NCBI GenBank assembly: GCA_018968785.1
Contig: JAGWZN010000034.1
Location: 1-7,818, forward strand
Length of the DNA stretch: 7,818 nt
Direction of reading: 5' to 3'
Source: Patescibacteria group bacterium
GTDB lineage: Bacteria; Patescibacteriota; UBA1384; CAILIB01
Position 1 is the first letter of the stretch. Each line of letters starts with the position of its first letter. Made by a program: the position numbers and the translations under genes. Shown piece by piece: positions 5,034 through 7,818 of this stretch. A model generated the notes under the pieces. It was not told the DNA's origin, made no database searches, and was given only the letters and a program-made list of their open reading frames with translations.

Positions 5034-6092
5034 ATGCACGAGAGAATAGTGGAAGCTGAGGGGAACAACTTTGGGCAGATAAGGCCGGATATTTCATCTG
5101 GGGCAGAGGGAGATGCTCTTGCTTTAGAGGTGGCGAGGTTGCGAGCGGTCGAAGCAACTAAAGTAACAACAGAATCGAGGGTGATTAGAGAGCAGTTGAG
5201 CACCGAGAGAGAACTTATATGGCAAGCAGATGAGTTGCCGCTGTTTGACTGGAAAGCGACTGAACAGTGTGGTAATTGGTCTCGGCTTGCTGAAAGTGGA
5301 ATGTCTCGGTCAATTTACTTCGGTATCGGTCTGACGGGAGCGAAGGAACTTTCGCCCGGTCTTCCAATTGATGTACTAAGCCTGATGATGACGGCAGAGT
5401 ACGCAAAGCGGCGACTTCACTGGACAGGAAAAGTCTTCATTCTTCTGGCGGATACGCACGCCATTGCTGTTGGTAGGTCGGAGAAGGAAGTACAACAAAG
5501 GACGATACAGATGGAGAATGACCTGACGGAGGTGTGCGGTAACCTTGGCCTGAATGATTTTCAAGTTATTAAAGCCTCGGAACTACTAATGGATGAGCAT
5601 TACCAAGAACTGCTTCGCTACCATGCCGGAGAGCATACCTATGACCGGTATCAGTGGGCGGACTGTGCCTTCCTAAACCTTAAAAAGCAGGTCGGTCTTA
5701 AGATCTCATGGTCTTTGGGCGGACCGTTCAAGCCGGGTGTGCGGGATGAGCGATCATTTGACATAGGTTTTCAGGAAAGGTGGACGCATCTTCCTCTTAG
5801 CTATCTGTATCTCCAGTCTGGAAGGACGTTTGATCCTGCCTGTCCGCGATCAGCTCCCTATCTCATGAAGAAAGATCAGTCGAGATTAATGCTTACCAAG
5901 GAGAGTAACGCCATCGTCTTTCTGAATAGCTTGGATCCCGCTCTAATCCAGAAGATGGGAGGTACTACTACCTACCTCTGGGAGTTGACTAAGCTCTTTG
6001 AACGGGTCATTGCGCCGCTTCCTTCAGAGTGTCTGGGAGAGCGGCTGCAAGGCATGCTCGATCTGGCGTTTGGTCGCTTTCTATCAGGTTAG
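5034..6092 (+). CDS. tyrosyl-tRNA synthetase-like class I protein without HIGH/KMSKS motifs
   Basis: I read this 352-residue protein as a distant TyrRS/TrpRS-type (class Ic) Rossmann protein. Residues 94-110, IYFGIGLTGAKELSPGL, align with the archaeal TyrRS AYIGFEPSGKIHLGH; 133-144, KVFILLADTHAI, with the ILLADLHAY strand; about 160-195 with the following helix and GSE strand. Y203, Q207 and D210 (YDRYQWAD) reproduce the Y-x3-Q-x2-D tyrosine-binding helix, and Y95 matches the other pocket tyrosine. The HIGH site has become SPGL, and no GKMSKS is seen; PYLMKKDQSRLML (275-287) is the nearest candidate. Residues 1-65 form a charged helical extension, and there is no clear anticodon domain. ATG 5034 is the only early start; the ribosome binding site is weak (GAAG). 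The tandem Tyr-codon attenuators upstream support a tyrosine-linked role. Alternatives: a cyclodipeptide-synthase-like or other tRNA-dependent transferase, or a regulatory pseudosynthetase. The fold is inferred by eye; the activity is unknown. Confidence 0.6.
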   Translation: MHERIVEAEGNNFGQIRPDISSGAEGDALALEVARLRAVEATKVTTESRVIREQLSTERELIWQADELPLFDWKATEQCGNWSRLAESGMSRSIYFGIGLTGAKELSPGLPIDVLSLMMTAEYAKRRLHWTGKVFILLADTHAIAVGRSEKEVQQRTIQMENDLTEVCGNLGLNDFQVIKASELLMDEHYQELLRYHAGEHTYDRYQWADCAFLNLKKQVGLKISWSLGGPFKPGVRDERSFDIGFQERWTHLPLSYLYLQSGRTFDPACPRSAPYLMKKDQSRLMLTKESNAIVFLNSLDPALIQKMGGTTTYLWELTKLFERVIAPLPSECLGERLQGMLDLAFGRFLSG

Positions 6093-6129
6093 TCTACGAT
6101 CCCGGCCATTGTGACATCGGCGGTCAGGA

Positions 6130-6157
6130 TTGCCTTATTAGATAGTAATTATATTAA
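6130..6157 (+). promoter_or_regulatory. weak candidate promoter before the racemase-family gene
   Basis: TTGCCT (6130-6135), 16 bases, TATTAA (6152-6157), in the AT-rich part of the 92-base spacer. It would allow transcription of the racemase-family gene independently of the attenuators. The match to consensus is modest. Confidence 0.25.
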
Positions 6158-6184
6158 TTCCTGTGTATCAGGAGAAAGGATTTT

Positions 6185-6859
6185 ATGAGAACGGTTGGAA
6201 TAATTGGAGGTTTAGGACCGGAAACCACGGCTCACTTTTGTTTGGAAATAATTAAGCAGTATGAAGAGGCGGGGGCTTCCAGCAGGCCTCCCATATTAAT
6301 GTGGAATGTGCCGTTACAACTCGAAATAGAGCGCGATTTAATTCTCCGTTCGAAAGGAGAAGAAAGGTACGTTCCTCTGCTCATTGAAGCTGCCCAGAGG
6401 CTAGAAAGGGGCGGTGCGGACTTCTTAGTAATGCCCTGTAATTCTCTGCATATCTTTATTAGGCAAATAAGGGATTCGGTATCCATTCCGGTGCTGAGCA
6501 TTGTGGATACAGCCTGCGAGCATCTTAAGAAGCGGCATCTTTCAAAGGTAGGAATACTGGCTACGGCTACCACTGTGCGGTCGGGAATGTTTCAGCGGGC
6601 TTTTAATGCGGCGGGGATTGAACCGGTGTTACCGGCTGCCCCTGATCAGGATTTGCTGGCGCGTATCATCCTCAAAATAATTGAGGGAAAATCAGGCCCA
6701 ACTGAGCGAAAAGAGTTAGAAGAGATAATTCGGCGAATGGAGATTAACACCATTCTTCTTGCCTGTACCGATTTACAGCTTTTATTTCAGGGAAAGGAAG
6801 AGATTCAGGTTATTGATACCATGCAAGTACTGGCGGGTGCGGTAGTTAATGAGCTCTGA
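6185..6859 (+). CDS. aspartate/glutamate racemase family protein
   Basis: A PLP-independent amino acid racemase of the Asp/Glu racemase superfamily, using two cysteines for two-base proton exchange; such enzymes supply D-Asp, D-Glu or other D-amino acids. The 224 residues match the family. The N-terminus GIIGGLGPETT (5-15) is typical, the first catalytic Cys is C85 in MPCNSLH (83-89), and the second is C194 in LACTDLQ (192-198), the counterpart of the usual GCTE. Both cysteines are kept, so it is probably active; substrate preference cannot be read. ATG 6185 has an excellent ribosome binding site, AGGAGAAAGGA (6170-6180). It follows the TyrRS-like gene by 92 bases in the same direction and may share its transcript or use the weak promoter at 6130. 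The frame after the upstream TAG stays open until TGA 6186-6188, but no product is claimed for it. Confidence 0.88.
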   Translation: MRTVGIIGGLGPETTAHFCLEIIKQYEEAGASSRPPILMWNVPLQLEIERDLILRSKGEERYVPLLIEAAQRLERGGADFLVMPCNSLHIFIRQIRDSVSIPVLSIVDTACEHLKKRHLSKVGILATATTVRSGMFQRAFNAAGIEPVLPAAPDQDLLARIILKIIEGKSGPTERKELEEIIRRMEINTILLACTDLQLLFQGKEEIQVIDTMQVLAGAVVNEL

Positions 6860-6868
6860 GTCTGAGGG

Positions 6869-6903
6869 AATCCGGTTCAGAGCATACGGCGCGCAGCCGG
6901 ATT
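6869..6903 (+). terminator. weak hairpin after the racemase-family gene
   Basis: AATCCGG (6869-6875) pairs perfectly with CCGGATT (6897-6903) around a 21-base GC-rich loop. Only a short T run follows (TTTCTGTT), so termination would be inefficient at best. The 3' arm lies just before the next promoter. Confidence 0.3.
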
Positions 6904-6905
6904 TC

Positions 6906-6914
6906 TGTTATACT
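6906..6914 (+). promoter_or_regulatory. candidate extended -10 promoter for the deoxyribosyltransferase-like gene
   Basis: TGTTATACT is a good extended -10 (TG, T, TATACT), with transcription predicted near 6921, about 48 bases before the start codon. No good -35 is visible. The leader contains an 10-codon ORF (ATG 6940) whose TGA (6970-6972) overlaps the main ATG as ATGA. Confidence 0.45.
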
Positions 6915-6968
6915 GACCGTGTCGAAGAGTTTGCTCAGCATGGGAGAATCAGTAAATAAGGAAACGGC

Positions 6969-7415
6969 ATGAGAATAGCGATCTGTGGCAGCCTGGATTT
7001 CACCCACGAGATCAAGGCGCTCGCCGATACGCTAACAGATCGGGGATTCGAAGTTGATATTCCGCTGACTTCGCGGCGGATTCTTCGGGGAGAGGCGACG
7101 GTTGAGCAGATCAAGGCCGAAAAAGAGCGGGGAGTCTTCTCTGAGCGCGCTATCAAGTTCGATTCCATCAGGGAGTACTGGGAGATTATTAAACAGGTCG
7201 ATGCCGTCCTGGTGGCCAATTATGACAAAAAGGGCGTCAGTAGCTATATCGGTGGGAACAGCTTCCTGGAGATGGGATTCGCTCACGTCCTCAATAAGCC
7301 GATCTTCCTGCTCAATGGCATTCCCGAGCTCCTGTACTCTGACGAGATTAAGGCGATGCAGCCGATCGTGCTTGAGGGGGATATTACCAGAATGACTGAA
7401 GTATATGTCAGTTAA
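6969..7415 (+). CDS. nucleoside 2-deoxyribosyltransferase-like protein
   Basis: Small Rossmann-like soluble protein of 148 residues, resembling the nucleoside 2-deoxyribosyltransferase superfamily (N-glycosidic bond chemistry on nucleosides or nucleotides). It begins MRIAICGSLDF, a first beta strand with a G-S loop. QVDAVLVANYDKKG at about 76-89 is the central strand and loop. IGGNSFLEMGFAHVLNKPIF (94-113) matches the family segment GTAxELGxAxAxGKPV; E101 would be the nucleophile. The end, YSDEIKAMQPIVL (123-135), is a recurring feature, as I recall, of uncharacterised Patescibacteria relatives. ATG 6969 has AAGGA at 6958-6962. It seems to have its own promoter at 6906. A hairpin of 11 bp (7394-7404 with 7427-7437) spans its stop codon. 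The fold call is moderately sure; the substrate is unknown and it may not be a transferase. Confidence 0.72.
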   Translation: MRIAICGSLDFTHEIKALADTLTDRGFEVDIPLTSRRILRGEATVEQIKAEKERGVFSERAIKFDSIREYWEIIKQVDAVLVANYDKKGVSSYIGGNSFLEMGFAHVLNKPIFLLNGIPELLYSDEIKAMQPIVLEGDITRMTEVYVS

Positions 7416-7437
7416 AAAATGCGATCATACTTCAGTC
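7394..7437 (+). repeat. 11-bp perfect inverted repeat around the stop codon
   Basis: GACTGAAGTAT (7394-7404) and ATACTTCAGTC (7427-7437) are exact reverse complements with a 22-base loop. The loop holds the stop codon TAA (7413-7415) and the ATG of the next ORF (7419). No T tract follows on either strand, so it is not a standard terminator; it may protect the 3' end of the message or mark a rearrangement edge. Confidence 0.6.
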
Positions 7438-7619
7438 GGTATGCTGGTACGGAAGAGTATCTGAACGGTTCGATCAAAGAGACGGAATGGCAGCAAAACC
7501 CCGGTATTGAAGTGGTATGGTATGAACTGTATAAGGAATTAGGACTGCAGGAAATACGTACTTTTCGAAAACGCGCCGGAATACTCACCAAATTCGGCTC
7601 GTTCAGCACTGACCAGTAG
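7419..7619 (+). CDS. 66-residue ORF of uncertain status, possibly a gene fragment
   Basis: The frame begins MRSYFSRYAGTEEYLNGSIK and continues with GIEVVWYELYKELGLQEIRTF; the composition is plausible for protein. It starts 3 bases after the preceding stop with no ribosome binding site. From about 7572 to its stop it runs antisense to well-recognised Nudix coding sequence, so its last 15 or so residues are not an independent protein tail. The likely meaning is a fragment of some gene joined at about 7562-7572 to an inverted Nudix fragment. I recognise no family. It could also be wholly noncoding. Confidence 0.3.
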   Translation: MRSYFSRYAGTEEYLNGSIKETEWQQNPGIEVVWYELYKELGLQEIRTFRKRAGILTKFGSFSTDQ

Positions 7620-7679
7620 GTATTCCGGCTCACCATCCTGGTTTGTTTGCTCAATTATGCCAACGACAATGTGTTTCAT
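7539..7679 (-). pseudogene. Nudix hydrolase, N-terminal fragment only
   Basis: Starting at ATG 7677-7679, MKHIVVGIIEQ, then PEYLLVSAERAEFGEYSGAF, is the first strand and loop of a Nudix hydrolase. In intact relatives the GEYSGAF-like segment leads straight into YPPGGHxEEGE and the Nudix box. Here, after the Phe codon, the frame gives SKSTYFLQS and stops at 7539-7541. None of the three minus-strand frames below this point shows PPGGH or an RExxEExG box, so this is not a simple frameshift: the rest of the gene is gone. The break falls at the palindrome TTTTCGAAAA (7562-7571). The remaining 46 codons cannot encode an active enzyme. A sequencing or assembly join is an alternative cause. Confidence 0.6.
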
Positions 7680-7687
7680 AAAGAAAG

Positions 7688-7704
7688 TGAACTCATTGCA
7701 AAAC
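7688..7704 (-). repeat. 17-base repeat, inverted copy of 4588-4604
   Basis: On the minus strand this reads GTTTTGCAATGAGTTCA, identical to plus-strand 4588-4604, and ends 8 bases before the Nudix-fragment ATG. On the minus strand its ATG opens a 6-codon frame whose TGA overlaps the Nudix start. Confidence 0.5.
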
Positions 7705-7720
7705 ACCTGTTCCTTTCTGC

Positions 7721-7817
7721 ACAGATTAGATTCCGGCTGCAACCGATTCAGGACTCGTCACCGTATATCCGATACGCTTCCTCATCCTTCACCGGTTTCG
7801 CTCGGAATCTAATCTGT
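7721..7817. repeat. 15-bp perfect inverted repeat enclosing 67 bases
   Basis: ACAGATTAGATTCCG (7721-7735) and CGGAATCTAATCTGT (7803-7817) are exact reverse complements. The right arm encodes, on the minus strand, part of the partial gene ending at 7748; the left arm is between genes. On the minus-strand message this makes a 15-bp stem with a long loop. It could be the ends of a small mobile unit, an mRNA hairpin or a partial duplication. The right edge is cut by the window, though the pairing already fails at 7720/7818. Confidence 0.65.
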
Positions 7818-7818
7818 T
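7748..7818 (-). CDS. 3' end of an unidentified minus-strand gene
   Basis: A minus-strand frame open from the window edge reads QIRFRAKPVKDEEAYRIYGD and then ES before TGA at 7748-7750. The charged, aromatic tail looks like a genuine protein C-terminus, and it would lie upstream of the Nudix fragment in the same direction, 68 bases away. Only about 22 residues are visible, too few to name a family. The open frame could also be chance. Confidence 0.35.
   Translation of the reverse strand, partial: QIRFRAKPVKDEEAYRIYGDES

Noticed and set aside
6093..6188. Readthrough of the TAG ending the TyrRS-like gene, the frame staying open to 6188
   Set aside because: An open frame of about 30 codons is not unusual by chance, and it covers promoter-like and ribosome-binding sequence.
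7721..7817. Integron attC site
   Set aside because: The inverted arms lack the GTTRRRY/RYYYAAC core sites, and no integrase is in view.
1..7818. CRISPR array, tRNA or rRNA genes
   Set aside because: No regularly spaced repeats, cloverleaf or rRNA-like stretch was found by eye on either strand.

Overview
The window looks like a piece of a bacterial chromosome, most likely from the Candidate Phyla Radiation (Patescibacteria). This rests on gene style: the form of HtpX, a LigA with an SEAALDSLKHEL-type N-terminus, a small conserved ERAL-type protein next to an RBBP9-like hydrolase, and a GGNSFLEMG nucleotide-enzyme-like protein. TGA ends several genes and the proteins need no recoding, so the standard bacterial code applies. 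The lineage is inferred from remembered family style, not from a search.

Layout. 1-1670 (minus): htpX then ligA, 16 bases apart, with ligA running off the left edge. 1804-3476 (plus): a two-gene ABC exporter (ATPase, then ABC-2 permease, 2 bases apart), divergent from htpX. 3540-4533 (minus): a 28-codon upstream ORF, an alpha/beta hydrolase and a small conserved protein, each overlapping the next by ATGA. 4534-5033: a 500-base leader region. 5034-6092 (plus): a tyrosyl-tRNA-synthetase-like protein. 6185-6859 (plus): an Asp/Glu racemase family protein. 6969-7415 (plus): a nucleoside 2-deoxyribosyltransferase-like protein. 7419-7818: a disturbed segment holding a plus-strand ORF of unclear status, a truncated Nudix hydrolase on the minus strand, the 3' end of another minus-strand gene, and several perfect inverted repeats.

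The main find is in 4622-5033. A good sigma70-type promoter (TTGACG, 18 bases, extended TGCTATACA) is followed at once by a 14-codon leader peptide containing Tyr-Tyr. This leads into three mutually exclusive hairpins: 1:2, a 2:3 antiterminator of 9 bp, and a 3:4 terminator with a T tract. Directly after it comes a second leader peptide of 21 codons containing SYYAYYYT (five tyrosine codons in six), followed by a second strong intrinsic terminator with a competing upstream pairing. Next downstream is a protein resembling archaeal-type TyrRS. It keeps the tyrosine-pocket pattern (Y95; Y203, Q207, D210) but has no recognisable HIGH or KMSKS motif. The simplest model is tandem, ribosome-mediated attenuation in which shortage of charged tRNA-Tyr raises expression of a noncanonical TyrRS-like protein. 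The three lines of evidence (Tyr codons, RNA switch geometry, tyrosine-pocket residues) were read independently and agree.
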